A stretch of 64,000 nt of DNA from Betaproteobacteria bacterium UBA2592 (lineage in GTDB: Bacteria > Pseudomonadota > Gammaproteobacteria > Burkholderiales > Rhodocyclaceae), in contig DDKS01000040.1 in the NCBI GenBank assembly GCA_002340095.1, positions 1-64,000 on the forward strand, written 5' to 3'. Each line of letters starts with the position of its first letter. Positions within the stretch are counted from its first letter, which is position 1. Position numbers and translations under genes: made by a program. The notes below the pieces were generated by a model. The model was given only the letters and a program-made list of their open reading frames with translations. It did no database searches and was not told the origin of the DNA. Below, piece after piece: positions 16,096 through 24,304 of the stretch.

Positions 16096-18555
16096 ATGGC
16101 AAAACAGAAACTGGTATTGATCGGCAACGGCATGGCCGGGGTACGGACCCTGGAAGAATTGCTGAAGCTGGCCCCCGAGCAGTACGACATCACCGTCTTC
16201 GGCGCCGAGCCCCACGGCAACTACAACCGCATCCTGCTCTCGCCAGTACTGGCCGGGGAAATGCAGATCCAGGACATCATCCTCAACGACCTGGACTGGT
16301 ACGCCGAGAATGGCATCACCCTGCACGTGGGCAAGCGGGTCACCCAGATCGACCGGATCGGCCGCAAGGTCACAGCCGACGACGGCACCCGCGCCGAGTA
16401 TGACCGGCTCCTGATCGCCACCGGCTCCCGGCCCTTCATCCTGCCCGTGCCTGGCAAGGATCTGCCCGGGGTGATCGGCTACCGGGACATCGCCGACACC
16501 CAGACGATGATAGCCACCGCCGCCAGCAAGAAACACGCAGTGGTGATCGGCGCCGGCCTTTTAGGCCTGGAAGCCGCCAACGGCTTGATCCTGCGCGGCA
16601 TGGACGTGACCGTGGTGCACCTGGGCGAGTGGATCATGGAGCGCCAGCTCGACAAAACCGCTGCCGACATGTTGCAGGCTTCCCTCGAAGGCAAGGGCAT
16701 GAAGTTCCGCCTGGCGCACCAGACCACCGAATTGTTGCCTGGGCCTGACGGCCGGGTCGGCGCCGTGCGTTTCGAGAATGGTGAAGAAATTCCCGCCGAC
16801 CTGGTGGTGATGGCCGCCGGCATCCGTCCTGACACCGCCCTGGCCGAAGCCGCCGGCCTCCATTGCAACCGGGGTATCGTGGTCAGCGATACCCTGCAGA
16901 CCATCACGGACCCACGCATCTACGCCGTGGGCGAATGCGCCGCCCACCGAGGGGTTGCCTACGGCCTGGTGGCGCCCTTGTTCGAACAGGCCAAGGTGTG
17001 CGCCAATCACCTGGCCCAGATCGGCATCGCCCGCTACCAGGGTTCGATCACCTCCACCAAGCTCAAAGTCACCGGCATCGACGTGTTTTCCGCCGGCGAC
17101 TTCATGGGTGGTGCGGGTACCGAAGCGATCCTCCTGCATGACCGTTGCGGCGGCGTTTACAAGAAACTGGTAATCAAGGACGACAAGCTGGTGGGTGCCG
17201 TCATGTACGGGGATACCGTGGATGGCAGCTGGTATTTCCAGTTACTGCGCGAGGGCAAGGACCTGGGGGAACTGCGCGATCATCTGATGTTCGGCCAGTC
17301 CTACGCCAGTTCTCACCTGGGTGACACCGGCCATGCCGGCGCCAGTTCCGCTGCCAGCCTGCCCGACAGCGCCCAGGTCTGCGGTTGCAACGGGGTGTGC
17401 AAGGGCACCATCGTCAAAGCCATCCAGGAAAAGGGCTTGTTCACCCTGGACGAGGTGAAGAAGCACACCAAGGCCGCGTCTTCCTGCGGCTCCTGTTCCG
17501 GCTTGGTGGAGCAGATCCTCGCCTCCACCCTGGGCGGCGCCTATCAGGCAGTAGATACCACCAAGAAACCCGTGTGCGGCTGCACCGACCACAACCACGG
17601 GGAAGTGCGCCAGGCGATCAAGGAACAAAAGCTGCTCTCCATTCCCCAGGTGATGCAGGCCCTGGCGTGGAAGACCCCCAATGGCTGCGCCACCTGCCGC
17701 CCGGCCCTCAACTATTACCTGCTCTCCACCTGGCCCCACGAGGCCCAGGACGATCCCCAGTCCCGCTTCATCAACGAGCGGGCCCACGCCAACATCCAGA
17801 AGGATGGCACTTACAGCGTCGTACCGCGCATGTGGGGGGGGCTGACCACCCCGGCGGAATTGCGCGCCATCGCTGACGTTGCCGAGAAATACCGAGTGCC
17901 CACGGTCAAGATCACCGGCGGTCAACGCATCGACCTGCTGGGGGTCAAAAAAGAAGACCTGCCGAAGATGTGGGAAGACCTCAACGCCGCCGGCATGGTC
18001 TCAGGCCACGCCTACGGCAAGTCAATCCGCACCGTGAAGACCTGCGTCGGTGCCGAGCACTGCCGCTTCGGCACCCAGCGCTCCATGGACCTGGGCGTCA
18101 AGCTGGAAAAGATGCTGTTCGCCATGGGCTCACCCCACAAAGTGAAGCTGGCGGTCTCCGGCTGCCCGCGCAACTGCGCCGAGGCCGGCATCAAGGACGT
18201 AGGCGTCATCGGCGTCGACTCGGGTTACGAAATCTACGTGGCCGGCAATGGCGGCATCAAGACCGAGGTGGCCCATTTCTTGTGTAAAGCCAGGAACGAT
18301 GCGGAAGTGATGGAAATCTCCGGCGCCTTCCTGCAGCTTTACCGGGAGGAGGGCTGGTACCTGGAGCGCACCGTCCATTATGTCAGCCGGGTCGGCCTGG
18401 ATTACGTCAAGGCCCGGGTGGTGGACGACCTGGAAAACCGCAAGGCCCTGCACGAACGCCTGCTGTATGCCCTGCAGGGCGAGCCGGACCCCTGGGCCGA
18501 GATCGCCCAGGGCCCCCGCCGCAAGGAATTCATCCCCATCACCCTGGCCGCCTGA
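16096..18555 (+). CDS. nirB: NAD(P)H-nitrite reductase large subunit
   Basis: NirB takes electrons from NAD(P)H and, with NirD, reduces nitrite to ammonium in the cytoplasm by six electrons. The 819-residue protein has an FAD/NAD oxidoreductase domain first (LVLIGNGMAGVRTLEELL, second GAGLLGLEAANG), two BFD-like iron-sulfur regions (CGCNGVCKG with CGSC, then CGC with CATC), a ferredoxin-like half domain and the siroheme/4Fe-4S site (CVGAEHCRFG and SGCPRNCAEAGI). All four cluster cysteines are present. The start is fixed by AAGGAG nine bases before the ATG. nirD follows after 11 bases. Confidence 0.97.
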   Translation: MAKQKLVLIGNGMAGVRTLEELLKLAPEQYDITVFGAEPHGNYNRILLSPVLAGEMQIQDIILNDLDWYAENGITLHVGKRVTQIDRIGRKVTADDGTRAEYDRLLIATGSRPFILPVPGKDLPGVIGYRDIADTQTMIATAASKKHAVVIGAGLLGLEAANGLILRGMDVTVVHLGEWIMERQLDKTAADMLQASLEGKGMKFRLAHQTTELLPGPDGRVGAVRFENGEEIPADLVVMAAGIRPDTALAEAAGLHCNRGIVVSDTLQTITDPRIYAVGECAAHRGVAYGLVAPLFEQAKVCANHLAQIGIARYQGSITSTKLKVTGIDVFSAGDFMGGAGTEAILLHDRCGGVYKKLVIKDDKLVGAVMYGDTVDGSWYFQLLREGKDLGELRDHLMFGQSYASSHLGDTGHAGASSAASLPDSAQVCGCNGVCKGTIVKAIQEKGLFTLDEVKKHTKAASSCGSCSGLVEQILASTLGGAYQAVDTTKKPVCGCTDHNHGEVRQAIKEQKLLSIPQVMQALAWKTPNGCATCRPALNYYLLSTWPHEAQDDPQSRFINERAHANIQKDGTYSVVPRMWGGLTTPAELRAIADVAEKYRVPTVKITGGQRIDLLGVKKEDLPKMWEDLNAAGMVSGHAYGKSIRTVKTCVGAEHCRFGTQRSMDLGVKLEKMLFAMGSPHKVKLAVSGCPRNCAEAGIKDVGVIGVDSGYEIYVAGNGGIKTEVAHFLCKARNDAEVMEISGAFLQLYREEGWYLERTVHYVSRVGLDYVKARVVDDLENRKALHERLLYALQGEPDPWAEIAQGPRRKEFIPITLAA

Positions 18556-18566
18556 GGAGCATCCGC

Positions 18567-18875
18567 ATGAGCCAATGGAAAGCCATCTGCCGTCTCGACG
18601 ACATTCCCCGCCTGGGCGCCCAGGTGCTGACTCACCCGGAGGGGGACATCGCCCTGTTCCGCACCGCTGACGACCGGGTATTCGCCCTGCGCGACAAATG
18701 CCCCCACAAGGGCGGACCGCTCTCCCAGGGCATCGTCCATGGGGAACAGGTGACCTGTCCCCTGCACGGCTGGAATCTGGCCCTGGAAACAGGGGAGGCC
18801 TGTGCGCCGGACGTGGGCTGCGCCAAGAAGTTTCCCGCCCGGGTTGAGGGCGGGGTGGTGTTGCTGGAGTTGTGA
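18567..18875 (+). CDS. nirD: Nitrite reductase small subunit NirD
   Basis: NirD is the Rieske-type partner of NirB in assimilatory nitrite reduction. The 102 residues hold a complete Rieske motif (CPHKGGPLSQ, then CPLHGW after the usual spacing), so unlike many NirD proteins that lost the ligands this one should bind a [2Fe-2S] cluster. It ends 46 bases before the first hairpin of the palindromic element that separates it from nasA. Confidence 0.95.
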   Translation: MSQWKAICRLDDIPRLGAQVLTHPEGDIALFRTADDRVFALRDKCPHKGGPLSQGIVHGEQVTCPLHGWNLALETGEACAPDVGCAKKFPARVEGGVVLLEL

Positions 18876-18921
18876 TGCTGGTGCGCGCCGGGAAACGCTG
18901 CTTTCCGCGCTTGAGGCGCGT

Positions 18922-19385
18922 CTTACTTTCTCTTGCCTTGCCAAGAGAAAGTAAGCAAAGAGAAGGCGCGCCCACAGTCTTGCCCCGCCTGCGGCGGGGT
19001 GCCCTGCGCTGCTCAACGAGCCGGAGCGGCTGCGGAACTCGGGCCTGCGGCCCTCAGACAGTCCTCGCCGACTTCCCCCCGGCCCGTCTGCGCTGCTCGG
19101 CAAGACAGAGGGCAAGGGGAAAAGCCCCCGAGCTTTACCCGCACAACGTTTCAGCACCGGTGGGTTTTACCTCTCCCCTTGTGGAGCGCCGAGCAACGGA
19201 GAGGCTGGCGGAAAAAGGGCGAGGACTGTCTGAGCCGCCTAGCGGCGAGTTCCGCAGCCCCCGCCAGCTTCGAGTAGCGCAGGGCAGTCGGCGTAGCCGA
19301 CCGCGCAACCAGGGGTCGCCTTTTGCCTACGGCAGCGATACCCCCCGCCTTTGGCTACTTTCTTTTGGCGAAGCAAAAGAAAGTA
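18922..19385. repeat. Palindromic intergenic element between nirD and nasA
   Basis: The 558-base gap 18876-19433 has no credible gene but is highly structured. A perfect 14-bp hairpin (18922-18955, loop CCTTGC) marks the left end and a related perfect 12-bp hairpin (19356-19385, loop GCGAAG) the right end; both have TACTTTCT-type stems. Between them, 19001-19069 and 19218-19285 form imperfect inverted arms of 69 and 68 bases, with exact blocks GCCCTGCGCT, GGCTGCGGAACTCG and CTCAGACAGTCCTCGCC, around a 148-base centre. This looks like a non-autonomous repeat or a structured RNA. An ORF of 181 codons crosses it but reads like a shadow. Confidence 0.8.
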
Positions 19386-19433
19386 TGCCCGCCCGCAAGA
19401 CAGAACGCAGCGTCTAACCAATCGGGGGCCACC

Positions 19434-22184
19434 ATGAGTACCACCCAAGAAACCAAATCCACCTGCCCCTACTGCGGCACCGGCTGCGGCGTCATCATCG
19501 AAAGCCAGGGTGAGCAGATCACCAACGTGCGCGGCGACCCGGATCACCCCGCCAACTTCGGCAAGTTGTGCACCAAGGGCTCCACCCTGCATCTGTCCGC
19601 CGTCCAGACCGGCCGGGCCCTGTACCCGGAACTGCGGACCCGTAAGTCAGCCCCCCGTCAGCGGGTCGGCTGGGATCTCGCCCTGAACCACGCGGCCAAG
19701 CAGTTCGCCCAAGTGATCAAGCAACACGGCCCCGATGCCGTGGCCTTCTACGTCTCCGGCCAGTTGCTCACCGAGGACTACTACGTCTTCAACAAGCTGG
19801 CCAAGGGACTGATCGGCACCAACAACATCGACTCCAACTCCCGCCTCTGCATGTCCTCCGCCGTGGCCGGCTACAAGGCCACCCTGGGGGCCGACAGCGT
19901 GCCTTGCAGCTACGAAGATTTCGAGCTGGCCGACCTGTTCTTCCTGGCCGGCTCCAACGCCGCCTGGGCCCACCCCATCCTGTTCCGCCGGCTGGAAGAG
20001 GCCCGGGAGCAAAGTGGCGCCAAAATGATCGTGGTGGACCCGCGCCGCACCGATACCGCCGCCAGCGCCGACCTGCACCTGCAGATACTGCCCGGCACCG
20101 ACGTGGTGCTGTATTCGGCCATGCTGCATGTGCTGCTCTGGGAAGACCTGGTGAATCAGGCCTTCATCACTGCCCATACGGAAGGCTTCGACGCCCTGCG
20201 CGCAAGTGTGCGGGAGCTGACCCCGGCCGTGGCCGCCCGGCTCTGCGGCATCCAGGCTGAAGACATCGTCACCGCCGCCCGGTGGTTCGGCCAGGCCAAG
20301 GCGCCCCTTTCCCTCTGGTGCCAGGGCCTCAACCAGTCGGCCCACGGCACCGCCAACAACGCTGCCCTGATCCACCTGCACCTGGCCACCGGCAGCATCG
20401 GCAAGCCGGGCATGGGGCCGTTTTCCCTCACCGGCCAGCCCAACGCCATGGGCGGCCGGGAGGTGGGGGCCATGGCCAATCTGCTCTCCGGCCATCGGGA
20501 TCTCGCCAATCCGGCCCATCGCCAGGAGATTGCCGAGCTGTGGGGCATACCCAGCGTTCCCGAACAGCCGGGTCTGACCGCCGTCGAACTGTTCCAGGCG
20601 GTGGAGGAGGGCAGGATCAAGGCCCTCTGGATTGCCTGCACCAACCCCGCCCACTCCCTGCCGGACCAGACCCGGGTCAGGGCGGCCCTGGCCCGCTGCG
20701 ATTTCGTGGTGGTGCAGGAAGCCTTTGCCGATACGGAAACCTGCGCCTACGCCGACCTGCTCCTGCCCGCTGCCACCTGGGGCGAGAAGGAGGGCACGGT
20801 CACCAACTCCGAACGGCGCATCAGCCGGGTCCGGGCTGCCATTCCCGCAGCCGGAGAAGCCCGGGCCGACTGGCGCATCGCCCGGGATTTCGCCCTGGCC
20901 CTGGGGCACACCCTGGGCCAGGGCGAAATCGCTCGGCGCCTGTTCGACTACCCCGACACCGCCAGCATCTTTGCCGAACATGCCCGGAGCACCCGGGGCA
21001 GGGACCTGGATCTGAGCGGCATCGATTACCCCCTGCTGGAACAGGCCGGTCCTCAGACCTGGCCCCGGCCCGATCCCAAGCACCCCGGCCCGACCCGCCT
21101 CTATGGCGACGGCCGCTTCGCCACGCCCTCCGGCAAGGCTCGTTTCCTGCCCCTGGGCGAGACCTTAGCCAAGACTCTGCGGGCCGAGGAAACCAGCGCC
21201 CGTTATCCCTTCAGCCTCAACACTGGCCGCCTGCGCGACCAATGGCACGGCATGAGCCGCACCGGACGGGTCGCCGCCCTGCAGGCCCATGAAGCCCAGC
21301 CGCGCCTGCATCTCAACCCGGGCGACATGGCCCGCCGCAATCTGGAGGAGGGGGACTGGGTTCAGGTCAGCACTCCCCGCGGCCATAGCCTCTGGCAGGT
21401 TTCCGCCCGCCCTGAAATCGCCCCCGCCCAGGCCTACCTGCCCATGCACTGGGGCGAAATGGTCACCGGCACTCCGGGCGCCAATCTGTTCACCCTGGGC
21501 GTCACCGACCCAGTCTCCCGCCAGCCCGAACTCAAGCACACGGCGGTCCGCATCGACAAGGTGCCACTGACGCAAAAACTCGTGGCCCTGCGCACCACGC
21601 CCGTGGGGCAGGAGGGCAGGGAACAGGTGCTGATCTGGCGCCAGCGCCTGCGGAACATCCTGCCCCAGGACGGCAGTGCCACCCTGACCCTGGCGGGGCG
21701 GGAGCGACCGGTGCTGCACCTGCAGTGGTCCTGGCCCCAGGAAGATGCCAGCCCTGACCTTCTGGCCGAGCGTCTGGAGCAGGTGGCCCAGGCCCTGGAT
21801 ATGCCCCAAGAACAGTCGCTGGTGTATCGGGACGAACGGCGCGGCATCATCAAGCGGGCCCTGGTGGAAGCCGACAATCTCGCCGGTCTGGTCTTTGCCG
21901 GGGAAACCGTCGCCACCGGCTGGCTGCTGGAAGCCCTGGTGGAGCAGCGTGCCATGCAGGACCTGAAGCCCTGGCTGTTCGCTCCCCGTGCTCAGCCTCC
22001 GGCCGGCGGCATCTCCCGTGGGCGTATCGTCTGCAACTGCATGAATGTGGGGGAAAACCAGATCAAGGAATCCCTGGCCACCGGCGCCACCCTGGACGAG
22101 CTGCAGGCCGAACTGCGCTGTGGTACTGGCTGCGGCGCCTGCATCCCGGAGCTGAAGCGCCTCGTACAGTGCAAAGCACCCTGA
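19434..22184 (+). CDS. nasA: Assimilatory nitrate reductase catalytic subunit
   Basis: NasA reduces nitrate to nitrite in the cytoplasm with a molybdopterin cofactor. The 916-residue protein begins with the [4Fe-4S] motif CPYCGTGCGV and continues as a molybdopterin oxidoreductase (SNSRLCMSSAVAGYK, WCQGLNQSAHGTANN) and a C-terminal molydopterin-dinucleotide binding domain (SLNTGRLRDQWHGMSRTGR). The last 60 residues are a BFD-like [2Fe-2S] domain (CNCMNVGE, then CGTGCGACIPE), which can serve as electron inlet. No separate NasC-type reductase is encoded nearby. The ATG at 19434 is chosen because longer reading would enter the palindromic element. Confidence 0.95.
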   Translation: MSTTQETKSTCPYCGTGCGVIIESQGEQITNVRGDPDHPANFGKLCTKGSTLHLSAVQTGRALYPELRTRKSAPRQRVGWDLALNHAAKQFAQVIKQHGPDAVAFYVSGQLLTEDYYVFNKLAKGLIGTNNIDSNSRLCMSSAVAGYKATLGADSVPCSYEDFELADLFFLAGSNAAWAHPILFRRLEEAREQSGAKMIVVDPRRTDTAASADLHLQILPGTDVVLYSAMLHVLLWEDLVNQAFITAHTEGFDALRASVRELTPAVAARLCGIQAEDIVTAARWFGQAKAPLSLWCQGLNQSAHGTANNAALIHLHLATGSIGKPGMGPFSLTGQPNAMGGREVGAMANLLSGHRDLANPAHRQEIAELWGIPSVPEQPGLTAVELFQAVEEGRIKALWIACTNPAHSLPDQTRVRAALARCDFVVVQEAFADTETCAYADLLLPAATWGEKEGTVTNSERRISRVRAAIPAAGEARADWRIARDFALALGHTLGQGEIARRLFDYPDTASIFAEHARSTRGRDLDLSGIDYPLLEQAGPQTWPRPDPKHPGPTRLYGDGRFATPSGKARFLPLGETLAKTLRAEETSARYPFSLNTGRLRDQWHGMSRTGRVAALQAHEAQPRLHLNPGDMARRNLEEGDWVQVSTPRGHSLWQVSARPEIAPAQAYLPMHWGEMVTGTPGANLFTLGVTDPVSRQPELKHTAVRIDKVPLTQKLVALRTTPVGQEGREQVLIWRQRLRNILPQDGSATLTLAGRERPVLHLQWSWPQEDASPDLLAERLEQVAQALDMPQEQSLVYRDERRGIIKRALVEADNLAGLVFAGETVATGWLLEALVEQRAMQDLKPWLFAPRAQPPAGGISRGRIVCNCMNVGENQIKESLATGATLDELQAELRCGTGCGACIPELKRLVQCKAP

Positions 22185-22218
22185 ACCGGATCAAATGCCA
22201 CGAAGACTCCTGCAAACG

Positions 22219-22246
22219 TTGACTTTCATGTCACGTCCCCTATAAT
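22219..22246 (+). promoter_or_regulatory. Promoter of the tRNA Gly-Cys-Gly unit
   Basis: TTGACT and a perfect TATAAT are separated by 16 bases and followed by GCGCGC. The first tRNA-Gly starts 16 bases after the -10. The GC-rich discriminator is the same as at the tRNA-Pro promoter. Confidence 0.8.
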
Positions 22247-22261
22247 GCGCGCTCGTTTCAC

Positions 22262-22337
22262 GCGGCAGTAGCTCAGTTGGTAGAGCGCAACCTTGCCAAG
22301 GTTGAGGTCGAGAGTTCGAGACTCTTCTGCCGCTCCA
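22262..22337 (+). tRNA. tRNA-Gly (GCC), copy 1
   Basis: Acceptor stem GCGGCAG/CTGCCGC, anticodon GCC and encoded CCA at 22335-22337. The 76 bases are identical to the copies at 22467 and 22959. Confidence 0.97.
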
Positions 22338-22386
22338 GTTTTTTTAGGCAAAGCCCAGCGCTTTGTCGTTCGGGAAAATCTATCCT

Positions 22387-22460
22387 GGCGCGATAGCAAA
22401 GCGGTTATGCACCGGATTGCAAATCCGTGTAGGTCGGTTCGACTCCGGCTCGCGCCTCCA
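22387..22460 (+). tRNA. tRNA-Cys (GCA)
   Basis: Acceptor stem GGCGCGA/TCGCGCC, anticodon GCA and encoded CCA at 22458-22460; 74 bases. It lies between two tRNA-Gly copies. Confidence 0.96.
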
Positions 22461-22466
22461 GAATTT

Positions 22467-22542
22467 GCGGCAGTAGCTCAGTTGGTAGAGCGCAACCTTG
22501 CCAAGGTTGAGGTCGAGAGTTCGAGACTCTTCTGCCGCTCCA
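22467..22542 (+). tRNA. tRNA-Gly (GCC), copy 2
   Basis: Identical in sequence to copy 1, with encoded CCA at 22540-22542. It starts six bases after tRNA-Cys and is followed by a terminator. Confidence 0.97.
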
Positions 22543-22547
22543 GATCG

Positions 22548-22577
22548 AAAGGGAAAGCCATCGGGCTTTCCCTTTTT
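22548..22577 (+). terminator. Intrinsic terminator of the Gly-Cys-Gly unit
   Basis: GGGAAAGCC/GGCTTTCCC with loop ATCG, preceded by AAA and followed by five T. An identical terminator follows the third tRNA-Gly. Confidence 0.9.
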
Positions 22578-22840
22578 CCGTGTGCGCCCGGCACGAGCAC
22601 CCTCTTGTGGGTGCAAGTCCCACCGCAAGTTGATCACAGCGAACGAAGCAAAGTGCAACTGCATGAGGGTGACCGGCATTCCACACCTCGTAAGTTTCCT
22701 CAAATCTCATCTTCCGAATCTCCTGTAACACTTCCGTCCGTCTCATCAGCCACCTCCTTCGGGTAACTATGACAACCGGACAGATCGCGTGCTACAAATC
22801 CGGACAACTCAAAAACTCGCAACACACAACACTCGGAAGA

Positions 22841-22869
22841 TTGACGCATCCCATCCGATCCCATAGAAT
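22841..22869 (+). promoter_or_regulatory. Promoter of the third tRNA-Gly
   Basis: TTGACG and TAGAAT separated by 17 bases and followed by GCGCC. The hexamers are the same as at the tRNA-Pro promoter. The tRNA-Gly begins 89 bases after the -10, leaving room for a lost tRNA. The rest of the 22578-22958 gap holds no gene I can support. Confidence 0.75.
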
Positions 22870-22929
22870 GCGCCTCGTTCCAGAGGAGACAACACCTTTG
22901 GGAAATATCGCAGGCCCATGCCAGGGCGC

Positions 22930-22952
22930 TTCGGATCCGGCTTGTGCATCCA
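22930..22952 (+). pseudogene. Remnant of a tRNA-Cys 3' end
   Basis: The stretch reads like the T-arm and 3' acceptor of the intact tRNA-Cys (TTCGGATCCGGC against TTCGACTCCGGC, then a tail ending TCCA). It stands in the same place before tRNA-Gly as the real tRNA-Cys does before copy 2. The 5' part is not recognisable. Confidence 0.55.
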
Positions 22953-22958
22953 GAATTT

Positions 22959-23034
22959 GCGGCAGTAGCTCAGTTGGTAGAGCGCAACCTTGCCAAGGTT
23001 GAGGTCGAGAGTTCGAGACTCTTCTGCCGCTCCA
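22959..23034 (+). tRNA. tRNA-Gly (GCC), copy 3
   Basis: Identical to copies 1 and 2, with encoded CCA at 23032-23034, transcribed from its own promoter at 22841. Confidence 0.97.
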
Positions 23035-23039
23035 GATCG

Positions 23040-23069
23040 AAAGGGAAAGCCATCGGGCTTTCCCTTTTT
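23040..23069 (+). terminator. Intrinsic terminator of the third tRNA-Gly
   Basis: Same hairpin as at 22548: GGGAAAGCC/GGCTTTCCC, loop ATCG, then five T. Confidence 0.9.
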
Positions 23070-23192
23070 CCTTGTGTGCCCGGCACGTGCGCCCTCTTGT
23101 GGGTGCAAATCACTGTGTAGGTGCGCAGTCACAAGGCGGGCGAGCGGGTCATGGCGCTGCTGAAGAAGTGCTACGCCGATTCCACCTTCCGC

Positions 23193-23672
23193 TCAGGCGC
23201 TCAGTGCTTCCCTGTCCGTTCCCCTCAAGCGGGAAAACAGGCGGCTGAAAAAGCCCATGGGCTGCTCCTTTTCCGCACAGAACCTGGCATAAGCCTTGTC
23301 GCTCACGAGGATGTGATTGACAAGCCAGTCCCGGAGGAAATGCAGGATGTCCAGGCTCAGGTTCCTGCCCTGCAGCAAATGCTGCCTTTCGGCCTGGATT
23401 CGATGCACGAATTTTGCGTGGGCCAGCTTATGGGTTGCAAAATCCGGATATTGCAATGCCCGCATCATGCTCTCTTCGGCACCAAAATGGGCCACGGTAT
23501 AGTGTTCCAGGCGCTCCAGCAACCGCTGGCTGACCTCAACTGGTGCATTCGAAGCTATGGCCCGCCACAGATCATTCACCAGTTCGATGAGCGCCATGTG
23601 CTGGGCATCGATCGTTTCGAGTCCGATGGAGTATTCCTCGGACCAGTGCACAATCCCATTCTTGTTGAGCAT
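23193..23672 (-). CDS. Bacteriohemerythrin
   Basis: An oxygen-binding four-helix-bundle protein with a di-iron site, soluble in the cytoplasm; in bacteria it may carry or sense oxygen. The 159-residue product has the ligand pattern of the family: His25 after IGLETIDAQ, His62 and Glu66 in HFGAEE, His81 and His85 in HKLAH, and His/Asp in NHILVSDKAY. The ATG at 23672 is chosen over one ten codons upstream because a near-perfect AGGAGGT lies seven bases before it. No signalling domain is fused. It is a stand-alone gene. Confidence 0.93.
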   Translation of the reverse strand: MLNKNGIVHWSEEYSIGLETIDAQHMALIELVNDLWRAIASNAPVEVSQRLLERLEHYTVAHFGAEESMMRALQYPDFATHKLAHAKFVHRIQAERQHLLQGRNLSLDILHFLRDWLVNHILVSDKAYARFCAEKEQPMGFFSRLFSRLRGTDREALSA

Positions 23673-23882
23673 TCGGGACCTCCTTCTCCTGTCGTTGGAC
23701 ATACTGGAAACAGCGCCCTGGCTTTCCGGGGCAGGGTCTTCATGCGGCGCAAGCCAGGACGCAAAGGAGCTAGCGAAAGGCGTGCCTGAGCAGGGAAGGG
23801 ATCAGGTCGGTACTTGAAATTGAACTCGCTTACCCGCACCTTGTCTGAAGCAGCACCCGACGCAGAATTTTCCCTTTGCATC

Positions 23883-24095
23883 ATGTATCGCGTTGTTTCC
23901 ACCTGCATCGATCATCAGGGCCGTTATGTAACCGAATCGGGACCATGGTTCAGTGATGCCCGACAGGCCAGGTACTGGGCCGACCTGCTGCGCCAGTCGG
24001 GCTACAAGGTACATATTGAAAGCCAGGATGGCAGGTTGCCTGAGCAGCAGGCAGGGGACGCGCAGCTACTGGAAGCCTTGTCCAGCATGGCTTGA
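23883..24095 (+). CDS. Small hypothetical protein
   Basis: A 70-residue protein (93 if translation starts at the in-frame ATG at 23814). The sequence MYRVVSTCIDHQGRYVTESG, followed by WFSDARQARYWADLLRQSGY and an acidic tail, looks like a small folded alpha/beta protein. No signal peptide, membrane segment or known motif is visible. It stands alone between the hemerythrin gene (divergent) and tRNA-Leu (convergent). The function is unknown. Confidence 0.6.
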   Translation: MYRVVSTCIDHQGRYVTESGPWFSDARQARYWADLLRQSGYKVHIESQDGRLPEQQAGDAQLLEALSSMA

Positions 24096-24104
24096 AGCGG
24101 GAGA

Positions 24105-24189
24105 TGGTGCCCGGGACGGGGCTCGAACCCGTAAGGCTTGCGCCGGCGGATTTTAAGTCCGCTATGGTTACCAATTTCATCACCCGGGC
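24105..24189 (-). tRNA. tRNA-Leu (TAA)
   Basis: On the minus strand, acceptor GCCCGGG/CCCGGGC, anticodon TAA, a long variable arm as expected for leucine (85 bases in all) and encoded CCA at 24107-24105. Confidence 0.95.
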
Positions 24190-24204
24190 CAGGGCGGGGT
24201 GTGG

Positions 24205-24233
24205 ATTGTACAGCGGGGGTTGACGGCCCGTAA
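24205..24233 (-). promoter_or_regulatory. Promoter of tRNA-Leu
   Basis: On the minus strand, TTACGG and TACAAT are 17 bases apart, and the -10 ends 15 bases before the tRNA. The -35 is weak. Confidence 0.5.
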
Positions 24234-24304
24234 ATCACCCGGGAGGGCAGGGGAAGGTAGAATGCGCGCCAGCCCACGCCCAGGACCTTTCCGGACAATC
24301 CCTC

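Larger units (their letters stand above)
22950..23108 (+). repeat. Duplicated tRNA-Gly/terminator block
   Basis: This block matches 22458-22617 almost base for base: the spacer CCAGAATTT, the tRNA-Gly gene, its terminator and a tail ending CCCTCTTGTGGGTGCAA. Differences cluster in the tail. It indicates a direct duplication. Confidence 0.85.

Noticed and set aside
18872..19417. A 181-codon open frame between nirD and nasA
   Set aside because: It is composed almost wholly of the inverted repeat and terminal hairpins, has Arg/Pro/Ser-rich low-complexity sequence and no ribosome binding site; it is best read as a shadow of the palindromic element.
19647..21083. A 478-codon minus-strand frame over nasA
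   Set aside because: Gly/His/Gln-rich antisense shadow of a well-supported molybdoenzyme.
22543..22958. Possible mobile element between the tRNA-Gly copies
   Set aside because: tRNA genes are common insertion sites, but there is no integrase, no transposase and no attachment-like repeat beyond the duplicated tRNA block.
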